Source: JADJYF01 sp965278995 | GTDB lineage: Bacteria; Pseudomonadota; Gammaproteobacteria; Ga0077536 | Length of the DNA stretch: 64,000 nucleotides | Direction: 5' to 3' | Assembly: GCA_965278995.1 (NCBI GenBank) | Contig: OZ257136.1 | Location: 620,001 to 684,000 of the forward strand | The notes under the pieces: model-generated | The model's input: only the letters and a program-made list of their open reading frames with translations | Told to the model about the DNA's origin: nothing | Databases searched by the model: none | Made by a program: the position numbers and the translations under genes | Shown: in pieces, positions 26,351 through 34,894 of the stretch | Numbering within the stretch: position 1 is the first letter of the stretch | Layout: each line of letters opens with the position of its first letter

Positions 26351-26731
26351 ATGCGTCGATTTAAAACGGTCACGGTGTATCTTCTCCTGGTTGCGCTCCA
26401 GTTCCCTGCCCTGGCCAGCGCTGCAATGCTCGAGTGCGCGCATCACGCGGGCGGTCACGGCCAGGCAATGCATGCGAGTGGCGACACTGAAGCAGCTACG
26501 ATGAGTGGCAAACACGACCATCATCATCCGGGTAAGGAACCTCAAACCCCCTCCTGCGAAAAGAAATGCACGTGTGTCGGCCTCTGTGCGGGGGGACTGA
26601 CCGCTCTGACGTATCAACCGCAGCAGTTCGAATACCTTGTGGCTCACGATTGGACTGGTATCCGCCAGATCCAGGCAACTTCGACCAAACTATCGACTCC
26701 GTTTAGACCTCCGATCATCAAGGCGATTTAG
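26351..26731 (+). CDS. Small exported Cys/His-rich protein, copy 1
   Basis: This 126-residue protein begins with a signal peptide (MRRFKTVTVYLLLVALQFPA), then a His/Met-rich stretch (AHHAGGHGQAMH, KHDHHHPGK), a compact cysteine motif (CEKKCTCVGLCAGGL) and a conserved end FRPPI. The ATG at 26351 is chosen over 26315 because the paralogue at 41681 begins at the same residue (MRRF) and has the same length. Both copies head a TolC/multicopper-oxidase block, so a periplasmic copper-binding or delivery role is likely by context. It resembles DUF2946-type proteins loosely. Confidence 0.7.
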   Translation: MRRFKTVTVYLLLVALQFPALASAAMLECAHHAGGHGQAMHASGDTEAATMSGKHDHHHPGKEPQTPSCEKKCTCVGLCAGGLTALTYQPQQFEYLVAHDWTGIRQIQATSTKLSTPFRPPIIKAI

Positions 26732-26868
26732 TCGCTGCGGTTTTCCGCGTGTAGAACCCCGCCTTCGGCACGGCGCGCCAGCATCGGCCCGAGGTCCGTT
26801 GGTTCGTCGGCGGCAAGTCCGCGTGGGGCCGTCCAGGCCCTTCCCGTGGTCGTTCTCGGAGGTTTGCT

Positions 26869-28665
26869 GTGCATTACCTTTCGCAGTTGCGGATCCCTGT
26901 CGCTTTGGCGGGTGTCCTATTCATTGCCGGCTGCGCCGGCATTCCCGCCGATCGCGGGTTTTCGAGCAGCCAAGCGCTCATCAAGAGCCACGGTGGTCCT
27001 GACACCGGCACTCCGGTGCCGGATGCTGAGGCCAAACGACTGACAGCCGAGTGGCTCGCTGCTCCGCTCACTATCGAGTCCGCCCAGCGAGTCGCACTGA
27101 CGCGCAATCCACGTCTGTTGCAGCAATACGCCAGGCTGGGTATCGCGCAGGCCGCACTCTACGACGCGGCGCGTCTCAGCAACCCTGTGCTCTCGTTCGC
27201 CTGGCTCGACAGCAGTGCTGGCGCGGCGCAGGTCGGCGCCGGTCTGGCACAGAACTTCGCCGAGCTTCTCTATCTCTCGCCACGCAAACGCCGCGCTAGT
27301 GGCGAACTGGCACGCTCGCAGCAGCAAGTTGCGGGCGAGCTGCTCGATCTGGCCGCCGAAGTCGAACGTGCTTACTACGCTTATGTCGGCGCCAGCTCGG
27401 TCGCGGAATTACGCGCAGCCATCGCCACGGCAGGTGAAGCGTCGGCGCAGTTGGCGCAGCGTTTCTTCGATGCCGGCAACATCAGCCGCCTCGAACTCAA
27501 TCGCGAACTGGCGGCGGCGACGGAAACACGCATCGCGAGCGACCGTGCCGTCACTCAGACTCTGGCGGCGCGTGCCGAACTCAACACACTGCTGGGCCTG
27601 ACCGCGGAAGAAGATCGGTGGAATGCGGCATCGCAGTTGCGTTTGCCGGTGAATACGGAAGACGAACTCTCGTTCCTGCAGACTATGGCGCAGGGCACGC
27701 GTTTGGATCTGCTCGCTGCGCGGCGATCCGTCGTAATCCTCGAAGACGTACTTGGGGTGACCCGCAGCTACCGCCTGCTCGGCGACACCCGTGTCGGTGC
27801 GCGGTACGAACACGAAAGCGATCACAGCAACCTCATTGGACCGACCTTGGCTATCGATTTGCCGGTGTTCAATTGGGGCGGCGGTAAAGTCGAGCGCGCG
27901 CGAGCCGAGCTGGATCTGGCGCGGGCCGAGGCCCGGCGACTTGAAATTGAGATCAGCAACGCTGTGCACCTCGCACAGGCGCGGGTGGCTATGGGGCGCG
28001 ACCAGGTGAAGCGTTACCGCACGGAGCTTGTCCCGCAGCGCGATGAAGTCGTCGTGCGCGCGATGGAAATGCAGAACTTCATGATCATTGGCCAGTTCGA
28101 ACTGTTACAAGCCAAGCGCGAGGCGTACGACGCGTATCAGGGATATCTCCAGGCCCTGGCCGATTACTGGATGGCACGGGCGGAGCTGGCGCGCGCCATT
28201 GGCACTCGACTGCCGAGCAGCGCGCAGATTGAATTCGGCGTAATTGAACCTACCAGCCTGCTTACGCCGAAGGAGCCCAGTGCCAGCATGAACGGGATAG
28301 GAAACCATTCGGCGTATGACTTGCGCCCCTCCGAAGCCAAGCCGACGCCCGTTTCACCGGCCGGGCATGACATGAAAGGGATGAAGCCAATGGACGGGTC
28401 TGATCAAAGCATGGAAGCAATGTCCGAGCCGGATGCAGAACAGCCGGCTGACGAGAAAGCTGCCTGCGAACGGCTCGAGACCGCGGACATGAACGATCCG
28501 CTGATGCAGGCGCTCGTTCAGAAATGTCGTGAACTAGCGCAGCCGGGGCGCCCTTCGAGCGGCGATCACGCGAACCATACCAGTACATCAACCACCCCAC
28601 CGGCTACTGGCGGACCGCCGGCCGATAACGGCCAACAACCGTCCGTCGGCGAACACAAGCATTGA
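26869..28665 (+). CDS. TolC-family outer-membrane lipoprotein, copy 1
   Basis: This 598-residue outer membrane efflux protein has a lipoprotein signal with lipid-attachment Cys22 (LFIAGCAG). The helical TolC domain (for example RNPRLLQQYARLGIAQAALY and QNFMIIGQFELLQAKREAYD) is followed by a long, low-complexity His/Met-containing tail. The tail (residues about 460-598) is unusual for TolC proteins and may bind copper in the periplasm. It pairs with the multicopper oxidase 10 bp downstream, and no RND or ABC partner lies beside it. A paralogue is at 42196. Confidence 0.88.
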   Translation: MHYLSQLRIPVALAGVLFIAGCAGIPADRGFSSSQALIKSHGGPDTGTPVPDAEAKRLTAEWLAAPLTIESAQRVALTRNPRLLQQYARLGIAQAALYDAARLSNPVLSFAWLDSSAGAAQVGAGLAQNFAELLYLSPRKRRASGELARSQQQVAGELLDLAAEVERAYYAYVGASSVAELRAAIATAGEASAQLAQRFFDAGNISRLELNRELAAATETRIASDRAVTQTLAARAELNTLLGLTAEEDRWNAASQLRLPVNTEDELSFLQTMAQGTRLDLLAARRSVVILEDVLGVTRSYRLLGDTRVGARYEHESDHSNLIGPTLAIDLPVFNWGGGKVERARAELDLARAEARRLEIEISNAVHLAQARVAMGRDQVKRYRTELVPQRDEVVVRAMEMQNFMIIGQFELLQAKREAYDAYQGYLQALADYWMARAELARAIGTRLPSSAQIEFGVIEPTSLLTPKEPSASMNGIGNHSAYDLRPSEAKPTPVSPAGHDMKGMKPMDGSDQSMEAMSEPDAEQPADEKAACERLETADMNDPLMQALVQKCRELAQPGRPSSGDHANHTSTSTTPPATGGPPADNGQQPSVGEHKH

Positions 28666-28674
28666 GGATTAGAG

Positions 28675-30075
28675 ATGATTACCAGACGAATACTTCTATC
28701 GGCGCTGGGTCTCGGTTCGGTCGCTGCTGGATTAGCGGCCCGGAGCGCCAAGGCACAGTCCGAAGAACAGACTCCAGTAGTCGCCGAACACTCGGCGCAC
28801 ACGGACCATCAAAGTCGCCGATATCCGTATACGCCGGTGCGCACCTTGAACGGCTGGACCCTGCCCTACGTCATCAAGGACGGGGTGAAGGAATTTCACC
28901 TCGTCGCCGAAGAAGTCGAGCACGAATTCGCGCCCGGCAGCAGGGCCAGGTGTTGGGGCTACAACGGCACTACGCCGGGGCCGACGATCGAGGCGGTCGA
29001 AGGTGATCGCGTGCGCATCTACGTCACTAACAGTTTGCGCGAACCCACTTCCATACACTGGCATGGCTTGTATCTGGCCAGTGGCATGGACGGCGTCGGT
29101 GGCCTCAATCAACCGCATATTCAGCCCGGCGAAACCTATGCCTACGAGTTCACACTCAAGCAGCACGGCACGCACATGTATCACCCGCACGCCGACGAAA
29201 TGGTGCAATTAGCGGTGGGTATGATGGGTCTTTTTATCATTCACCCCCAGGACGGCGAGCCAGAGAAAATCGACCGCGACTACGCGTTTCTGCTGCACAA
29301 CTGGGCGCTGCATCCCGGCACTTACCGACCAGATCCCAGCATCATGCAGGAATTCGACTTGTGGACTTTCAACAGCAAGACCTGGCCGGCGATCGATCCG
29401 ATTGTCGCTCGCAGCGGCGAGCGGGTGCGCATCCGCATCGGCAATCTGTCGATGTGGAATCATCCCATCCACCTGCATGGCGTACAGTTCTGGGTCACCG
29501 GTGGTGATGGCGGGCGCTGGCCTCGCTCAGCCTGGCGTAAAGAGGTCACGGAGATTATCGGCGTGGGGCAGATGCGCGACTATGAGTTCGTCGCCATTCC
29601 CGGCGACTGGGCCATGCATTGCCACATGTCACATCATACGATGGGCCCGATGGGTCATGGTATTCCCAATTCAATCGGCGTCGACCAGTCCGGCGTGGAC
29701 CAAACCATCCGCGCGATGCTGCCTGGCTACATGGCCATGGGGAAAGACGGTATGTCCGAGCATGGCGGGCATGTCGCCATGGGTCTGACCGGCCCTGAAA
29801 ATACCTTGCCTATGATGACCGGCGAAGGACCGTTCGGACCAGTTGAGATGGGCGGCATGTTCACCGTGGTCAAGGTGCGCGACGACCTCGTTGCTGGTGA
29901 ATACAGCAATCCGGGTTGGTACGTCCATCCCCCGGGCACCGTAGCGAAACGCGTCAGCACGGACTCGAACTTCGGCAACCCGACACGCCACGGGACGCCA
30001 GCCGCACGCTCTGCGCCGGTACCTGCCATGAAGCCTGCAATGCCGGACATGCCCGGCATGAACCACGGCGGCTGA
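28675..30075 (+). CDS. Multicopper oxidase, copy 1
   Basis: This 466-residue multicopper oxidase has a twin-arginine signal (MITRRILLSALGLGSVAA). The four copper-ligand motifs are present: HWHG near residue 127, HMYHPH near 163, NHPIHLHG near 261 and HCHMSHH near 314. The C-terminus is Met/Pro/His-rich (AMPDMPGMNHGG). It should oxidise Cu(I) to the less toxic Cu(II) in the periplasm while reducing O2. It lies in one operon with the TolC protein and cytochrome c. A closely similar copy lies at 43978. Confidence 0.93.
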   Translation: MITRRILLSALGLGSVAAGLAARSAKAQSEEQTPVVAEHSAHTDHQSRRYPYTPVRTLNGWTLPYVIKDGVKEFHLVAEEVEHEFAPGSRARCWGYNGTTPGPTIEAVEGDRVRIYVTNSLREPTSIHWHGLYLASGMDGVGGLNQPHIQPGETYAYEFTLKQHGTHMYHPHADEMVQLAVGMMGLFIIHPQDGEPEKIDRDYAFLLHNWALHPGTYRPDPSIMQEFDLWTFNSKTWPAIDPIVARSGERVRIRIGNLSMWNHPIHLHGVQFWVTGGDGGRWPRSAWRKEVTEIIGVGQMRDYEFVAIPGDWAMHCHMSHHTMGPMGHGIPNSIGVDQSGVDQTIRAMLPGYMAMGKDGMSEHGGHVAMGLTGPENTLPMMTGEGPFGPVEMGGMFTVVKVRDDLVAGEYSNPGWYVHPPGTVAKRVSTDSNFGNPTRHGTPAARSAPVPAMKPAMPDMPGMNHGG

Positions 30076-30100
30076 GCTTTCCTTAGAGGAGAACCCAAAC

Positions 30101-30727
30101 ATGAGCACAAGCAAAATCTTGCTCGCCGTCGGAGTCGCCGCCGTCGGCAGTGGCATCCTGTTCATTTACTTCGGCCTCTTCAATGTGGCTGCGGACGCCC
30201 CCCATATGAAGTCGACCTACTGGCTGATGAAAACGGTACGCGAACATTCGGTCGCTGTACGCGCGCATGGTATCGAGGTCCCATCGCTGGACGATCCGAC
30301 CAAAATCGCCTCCGGCAGCGCTGACTACAACGCAATGTGCACCGGGTGCCACCGCGCGCCCGGGATCGCGAGATCGGAGATGGCAATTGGGATGTATCCG
30401 CAGCCACCGACGCTCGCTGACGTCAAACGAGACAATCCAGCCGAGACCTACTGGATCATCAAACACGGCTTAAAGATGAGCGGCATGCCGGCCTGGGGCT
30501 TGACCCACGACGATGGTCGCATCTGGGCGATGGTAGCTTTCCTGCAGCAACTCCCGCGACTCACGCCTGCGCAATATCAGATCTTGACCGCGCGGCGCGC
30601 GGGCGCTGTTGGCGGGCATGCGCATGGCGACGAAGCGGAAGGAATGGGGATGCCAGGTGCGGATTCTATGCCTACCGACGAACACGGGAGCAAAAGCCAC
30701 GCTGATGGCCACAAGGGTACGCCGTAA
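30101..30727 (+). CDS. Membrane-anchored c-type cytochrome
   Basis: This 208-residue protein has an uncleaved N-terminal helix (ILLAVGVAAVGSGILFIYFG), one haem site (CTGCH near residue 79) and a likely axial Met in the GLKMSGMPAWG segment. The C-terminal tail is His/Met-rich (GHAHGDEAEGMGMPGAD). It follows the multicopper oxidase by 25 bp and could feed it electrons or accept them from the downstream conduit. A truncated paralogue follows the second oxidase (45382-45590). Confidence 0.88.
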   Translation: MSTSKILLAVGVAAVGSGILFIYFGLFNVAADAPHMKSTYWLMKTVREHSVAVRAHGIEVPSLDDPTKIASGSADYNAMCTGCHRAPGIARSEMAIGMYPQPPTLADVKRDNPAETYWIIKHGLKMSGMPAWGLTHDDGRIWAMVAFLQQLPRLTPAQYQILTARRAGAVGGHAHGDEAEGMGMPGADSMPTDEHGSKSHADGHKGTP

Positions 30728-30890
30728 ACTGGACCCGGGCCGCGGCAGCGTTATGGGCCCCGTTCGTTCCGCAGCGAACTACCCTGCAGTTATGTTCGAT
30801 AGCGCACGGTAAACATAATCTTCCCGATAGAGCCTGCTTGATTGATCGCAAATTTAGTGACGAGAAAACCACCTGAAAGGAAAACCCGAT

Positions 30891-31337
30891 ATGAAATATT
30901 CCATCTTGACTTCTGCAATCATTGCTTGTGCCTTGTCGGCCCCGTTCGCATCAGCGCAACAAGCTACTGATCCGACTATGCCTGCAATGAATATGGACAA
31001 GCAGATGCCCAAAATGCAGGAAAACTTGAAAAGCATGCAACAACAAATGGAGGTCATAAACAAGACGACGGATCCAAAAGAACGCGAGAGACTCATGCAA
31101 GCGCACATGAAGGCGATGCAGGAAAACGTCAAGGCGATGCGCGGCATGGGCGGCCCGATGATGATGGGCGAAGGCGAACAAGGAAGTATGAAAATGGCCG
31201 ACAAAGAAGACGGCATGGCGGGGTGCAAAATGATGAAGGATCAAAAAATGATGGGGCAGCGCATGGACATGATGCAGATGATGATGGAGCAGATGATGCA
31301 GCGCGATCAGGTGAAAGGATCGATGCCGCACATGTAG
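30891..31337 (+). CDS. Met-rich periplasmic protein
   Basis: This 148-residue exported protein (signal MKYSILTSAIIACALSAPFA) has a mature chain exceptionally rich in methionine (for example GGPMMMGEGEQGSMKMA and MDMMQMMMEQMMQ) and one cysteine (GCKMMK). Met clusters bind Cu(I) in periplasmic copper proteins. The predicted structure is mostly helical. No named family was recognised. It sits between the cytochrome c and the flavin reductase. Confidence 0.75.
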   Translation: MKYSILTSAIIACALSAPFASAQQATDPTMPAMNMDKQMPKMQENLKSMQQQMEVINKTTDPKERERLMQAHMKAMQENVKAMRGMGGPMMMGEGEQGSMKMADKEDGMAGCKMMKDQKMMGQRMDMMQMMMEQMMQRDQVKGSMPHM

Positions 31338-31393
31338 CTTCATCTACCGTCAAGCGGCGCTCGGTACACGACTATGGAGATGCCGCCGCCGCT

Positions 31394-31498
31394 ATGAACG
31401 ACACACAGAAACACAAGCGATATGTTGCGCCGGTGCTTTCTGCTGCGGCCATGATGTTCAAACCGGGTGCGGAGCTGACGATATGGCTACTGGGTTAG
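31394..31498 (+). CDS. Possible 34-residue peptide
   Basis: A short frame encodes MNDTQKHKRYVAPVLSAAAM, then a hydrophobic C-terminus ending WLLG. It lies 65 bp before the reductase gene on the same strand. The ribosome site is weak and no family was recognised, so it may be spurious. Confidence 0.3.
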   Translation: MNDTQKHKRYVAPVLSAAAMMFKPGAELTIWLLG

Positions 31499-31563
31499 CG
31501 TCAATGATGGCAGCACGGATTCCAGCTCGCATTGTTCGTCCACATAGAGGACGGAGCGGTGTA

Positions 31564-33363
31564 ATGAAGGACATATACCGGAGGTTCTTCGGTGGATCCG
31601 TTGCGGTGCTCGTGCTCTTTACGCTTCGTACCGACGCCAATGCAGCCGAGATGGGCAGCATGTGCGGCATGATGGGAGGCATGCGCGGAAGCATGATGGG
31701 AGGCGCTGAGGGCACGACCCCGACCTACGCAACACTGATGACACTGCCAGCTATCACTGCAGAGAAACGCCTCGAGATTGATGCGCTGGCGAGCCAGCAG
31801 ATCAGCGCTGGAATGGGGCGCCTCGCGATCGGGTCCGAAATGCTCGAGCGCGCGGCACAAGCCGGCGATCACGCGACCATGCAGCAATCCGTCGGCATGA
31901 TGCATGCGGGTCTCGACGAACTCAGCGCAGGGATCGCGGCTCGACGGGCACTCGCGGAAGGCACGGCGCCGCGCAACCTCGCACTCGGTTGGTTCAAGAG
32001 CGAGATGAACCTTGCTTCTCCGACATCCCCAGACAAGCGACGCGGCATCGTGGGCCTGACGCCGTTTCACCGTTTCACCATGGGGCTGCTCATCGCGTTT
32101 GCGCTGGCGATGGTCCTGATGTACTTCCTCAAGATGCGGCGTACGACGGCCCTCTTCGGACGTATCGAGGCCAGTTCGGAAACGCCGCCACCCGGATCAT
32201 CACCGCCACTTGCTGCACCTCCCCCCGCTGACGCCCCCACTGTCGCGGCGGCAGGGCAGTCGACTGGGGATCCATCCGCAGGCGTCGTTCCGGCGACGGT
32301 GTCGCCGCCCCCTGCAGCCGCTAATTGGCGTGGGCAGCTCCGCGTTGGGAGCATCATCATCGAAACGCCGAGCGTCAAAACATTTCGCCTCCTTCCATCG
32401 TTGCCTGAGAGCCCGCTACCTTTCACCTTTCTTCCTGGCCAGTTCCTCAATGTCTCGTTCTGGATTGGCGGTGCGCGAATGAATCGCTCGTACTCCATTT
32501 CATCCTCACCGACACAGCGTGAATACATCGATCTGACGTTGCGACGTGAGCCGCGAGGTGCAGTCTCGCGTCACACCAATGATCTGCTCGAGGTGGGCGA
32601 TCTGATCGAAGCGAGCGGCCCGGTCGGGCGCTTTACGTTTACTGGAACGGAAGCGGACAGCATCGTACTCATCTCCGGTGGCGTCGGGATCACACCGTTG
32701 ATGAGTATCATTCGCTACCTCACGGAGCGGGCATGGCAAGGAGACATTTTCTTCATCCACGCGTGCCGCGCTCCGGTTGATCTTATTTTTGCCAACGAGA
32801 TCACTGCGCTTCAACGTGGCAATCCGAAGTTGCATGTCACGGTCACGATGGAACATCCGGAAGGTACGGATTGGAAGGGACCGCGTGGACGCATCACCGG
32901 GGAATTGCTCACGCAGACAGTTCCCGAACTGGCATCGCGCAGGATCCACCTGTGCGGGCCTGCCGTCATGATGGAATCGACCAGGACACTACTCACCGAA
33001 CTGGGCGTTCCTCCAGGACAGGTGAAAACCGAATCGTTCGGATCAACCAGGCCGATCCCGAGTGCGGCCGATACCACCGCCAGAAAGTCTACCCCCGCAA
33101 CGGGTCCGCTGGTGACGTTTTCCAAAAATAATAAGACCGCCAAAATTCATGTCGATCAGACCATTCTCGAGCTCTCCGAAGACCTCGACATCGGGATCGA
33201 ATTCGCCTGCCGCGTCGGCACCTGCGGCATATGCAAAGTGAAGCTGACTTCCGGCGAGGTCGAGATGGCGGTGGAGGACGGTCTCGAGCCTGACGACAAG
33301 GCCAACGGCATCATTCTCGCCTGCCAGGCGAAGCCGAAGGCCGCCGTCGTCGTTGCGGCCTAG
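31564..33363 (+). CDS. Membrane flavin/2Fe-2S reductase with Met-rich periplasmic domain
   Basis: This 599-residue fusion reads in order: a signal-like N-terminus (1-28), a Met motif (MCGMMGGMRGSMMGG, 34-47), a helical segment (55-135), a transmembrane helix (171-189) followed by KMRR, a Pro/Ala linker, an FAD domain with RSYS (308-311), an NAD(P)H domain (GGVGITP near 373) and a plant-type 2Fe-2S domain (CRVGTCGIC near 547, final Cys near 590). Positive charges after the helix put the reductase in the cytosol and the Met-rich part in the periplasm. The ATG at 31564 follows GGACGGAGCGG; the longer frame from 31483 lacks a site. It should oxidise NAD(P)H and pass electrons to the cytochrome b downstream. 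Confidence 0.8.
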   Translation: MKDIYRRFFGGSVAVLVLFTLRTDANAAEMGSMCGMMGGMRGSMMGGAEGTTPTYATLMTLPAITAEKRLEIDALASQQISAGMGRLAIGSEMLERAAQAGDHATMQQSVGMMHAGLDELSAGIAARRALAEGTAPRNLALGWFKSEMNLASPTSPDKRRGIVGLTPFHRFTMGLLIAFALAMVLMYFLKMRRTTALFGRIEASSETPPPGSSPPLAAPPPADAPTVAAAGQSTGDPSAGVVPATVSPPPAAANWRGQLRVGSIIIETPSVKTFRLLPSLPESPLPFTFLPGQFLNVSFWIGGARMNRSYSISSSPTQREYIDLTLRREPRGAVSRHTNDLLEVGDLIEASGPVGRFTFTGTEADSIVLISGGVGITPLMSIIRYLTERAWQGDIFFIHACRAPVDLIFANEITALQRGNPKLHVTVTMEHPEGTDWKGPRGRITGELLTQTVPELASRRIHLCGPAVMMESTRTLLTELGVPPGQVKTESFGSTRPIPSAADTTARKSTPATGPLVTFSKNNKTAKIHVDQTILELSEDLDIGIEFACRVGTCGICKVKLTSGEVEMAVEDGLEPDDKANGIILACQAKPKAAVVVAA

Positions 33364-33365
33364 CC

Positions 33366-34112
33366 ATGAAGGAGCGTGACCATGAAGGCATCGTCGTCGC
33401 TGGCGTGGTCTTCATTTTATTGCTGGCCTGGCTCGGCTTCCTTGTCCACCGCTCGCCACGCTTTCCGGGCAGCGGGGTGGGGGCGGCGTTCGGGATCACA
33501 GGGGCGGTGTTCATGCTCATTCCGCTCGCGTACCCGATAGTCAAACGCATTCCTTTCCTCAACGCTCGACTCACGTCGCGCGTTTCGATGCACTCGGTGC
33601 TCGTCCTGCACGTCTACGCGGGCATTCTCGGCCCTTTGTTCGCGATTATTCACACGGGACACAAGTTCGACAGTTGGCTTGGCATTACGCTGACAGCAGT
33701 CATGTTACTTGTCGTCGTGAGTGGATTTGCACTTCGCTACCTGCTCACCTATGTCGCTCACGAAGTGACTGACAAATTGGCCTTACTGCAAACTGCCAGG
33801 GGAGATCTCGACAGTGCGTGGGGCGTGCTCGAAACCTCACCGGCTGCCATGAGCATCCTGCCGAAAGCGCCTATCCAGCTGGCAGATCTGGCATCGCTGG
33901 GGCTCACGGTCCAACGCGCACGTTCAACCGTCGAGGTCATGCGCATCGCTGAATCCGTGGCGGACCTGGAGTATTCGGTCCGTCTCCACGAATTCTTCAA
34001 GCGCTGGTTCAGCCGGTCGCTGAAACTACACATCGTTCTATCCGTGGTTCTCTATCTGCTGCTCGCGCTGCACATCGGGTCCGGGATCTACTTCGGACTG
34101 CGCTGGCTGTAA
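33366..34112 (+). CDS. Cytochrome b-like membrane protein
   Basis: This 248-residue membrane protein has about five helices. Histidines fall at His82/His96 and His222/His236, the 14-residue spacing that binds haem in ferric-reductase and cytochrome b561-like proteins. A soluble helical insert lies between helices 4 and 5 (about 130-215). It begins 3 bp after the flavin reductase stop and overlaps the heptaheme gene by 1 bp (TAATG), so the three are tightly coupled. The predicted job is to carry electrons across the inner membrane. No exact family name was recognised. Confidence 0.72.
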   Translation: MKERDHEGIVVAGVVFILLLAWLGFLVHRSPRFPGSGVGAAFGITGAVFMLIPLAYPIVKRIPFLNARLTSRVSMHSVLVLHVYAGILGPLFAIIHTGHKFDSWLGITLTAVMLLVVVSGFALRYLLTYVAHEVTDKLALLQTARGDLDSAWGVLETSPAAMSILPKAPIQLADLASLGLTVQRARSTVEVMRIAESVADLEYSVRLHEFFKRWFSRSLKLHIVLSVVLYLLLALHIGSGIYFGLRWL

Positions 34113-34849
34113 TGAAGCAGTTCGCGTTCTGGTTCGTCCTGATCGCCTTGCTGGCTACAGCCGCGTCGTTCGCTATCATGCATTTCGAGCAGGCATTCGC
34201 TGCAGTTCAGCAGTTCGTGCAGCCGGGTCCGCTGTCGCCTCGACACGCATACCTCAGCGAGCGGTGCGCCGCGTGTCACGAGCCGACCGTTGGCGTAACG
34301 GTGGCGAAATGCACGGCGTGCCATGCGGATAACGAGCGACTGCTCGCTAGTCAGCCGACCGCGTTTCACGCGAGTATCAAGGACTGTGCAGCGTGTCACA
34401 TCGAACATCAGGGGGCAAATGTCCGACCGCTCGTGATGGACCATGTCGCGCTGGCGAAGATCGGCGCGCGGACACTTGCGCGCTCATCGCAACAGGACGC
34501 TGACAGCGCTGCGACGCTCGCGTCGCTGCAGACCTGGCTGCGCGTCAGGAATCCCGAGCAACTCGATGCAGGCACGTCGCGCGAAGTGCTCGATTGTGCC
34601 GGATGCCACGAGCGCAAGGACCCACATCTTCAACGTTTTGGACGCGACTGCGCGCAGTGCCACAAGATTGAAACGTGGGACATTTCTGACTTCCGGCACC
34701 CCTCATCGCACTCCAGGGAATGCGTACAGTGCCATCAACCGCCGCCAAGCCATGTCAGGGGACACGGCCGTGCGGACGAGTGTTTCGAGTGCCATAACAC
34801 GGCTGATTGGATGGACATCGAGAACACTGGCTTGAACAGCCACCACTGA
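34112..34849 (+). CDS. Heptaheme c-type cytochrome
   Basis: This 245-residue protein with an N-terminal membrane anchor has seven CxxCH sites (CAACH, CTACH, CAACH, CAGCH, CAQCH, CVQCH, CFECH). Many further histidines could be distal ligands. The layout resembles cytochrome c3/c7-like or NrfH-type multihaem carriers. Translational overlap with the cytochrome b makes it the periplasmic exit of the electron path. The following gene is the CopA multicopper oxidase, a possible acceptor or beneficiary. Confidence 0.85.
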   Translation: MKQFAFWFVLIALLATAASFAIMHFEQAFAAVQQFVQPGPLSPRHAYLSERCAACHEPTVGVTVAKCTACHADNERLLASQPTAFHASIKDCAACHIEHQGANVRPLVMDHVALAKIGARTLARSSQQDADSAATLASLQTWLRVRNPEQLDAGTSREVLDCAGCHERKDPHLQRFGRDCAQCHKIETWDISDFRHPSSHSRECVQCHQPPPSHVRGHGRADECFECHNTADWMDIENTGLNSHH

Positions 34850-34894
34850 CAGACCGCGTGCCGACGGCGGCCAGGTCACAATGCGAGGCGTTTT

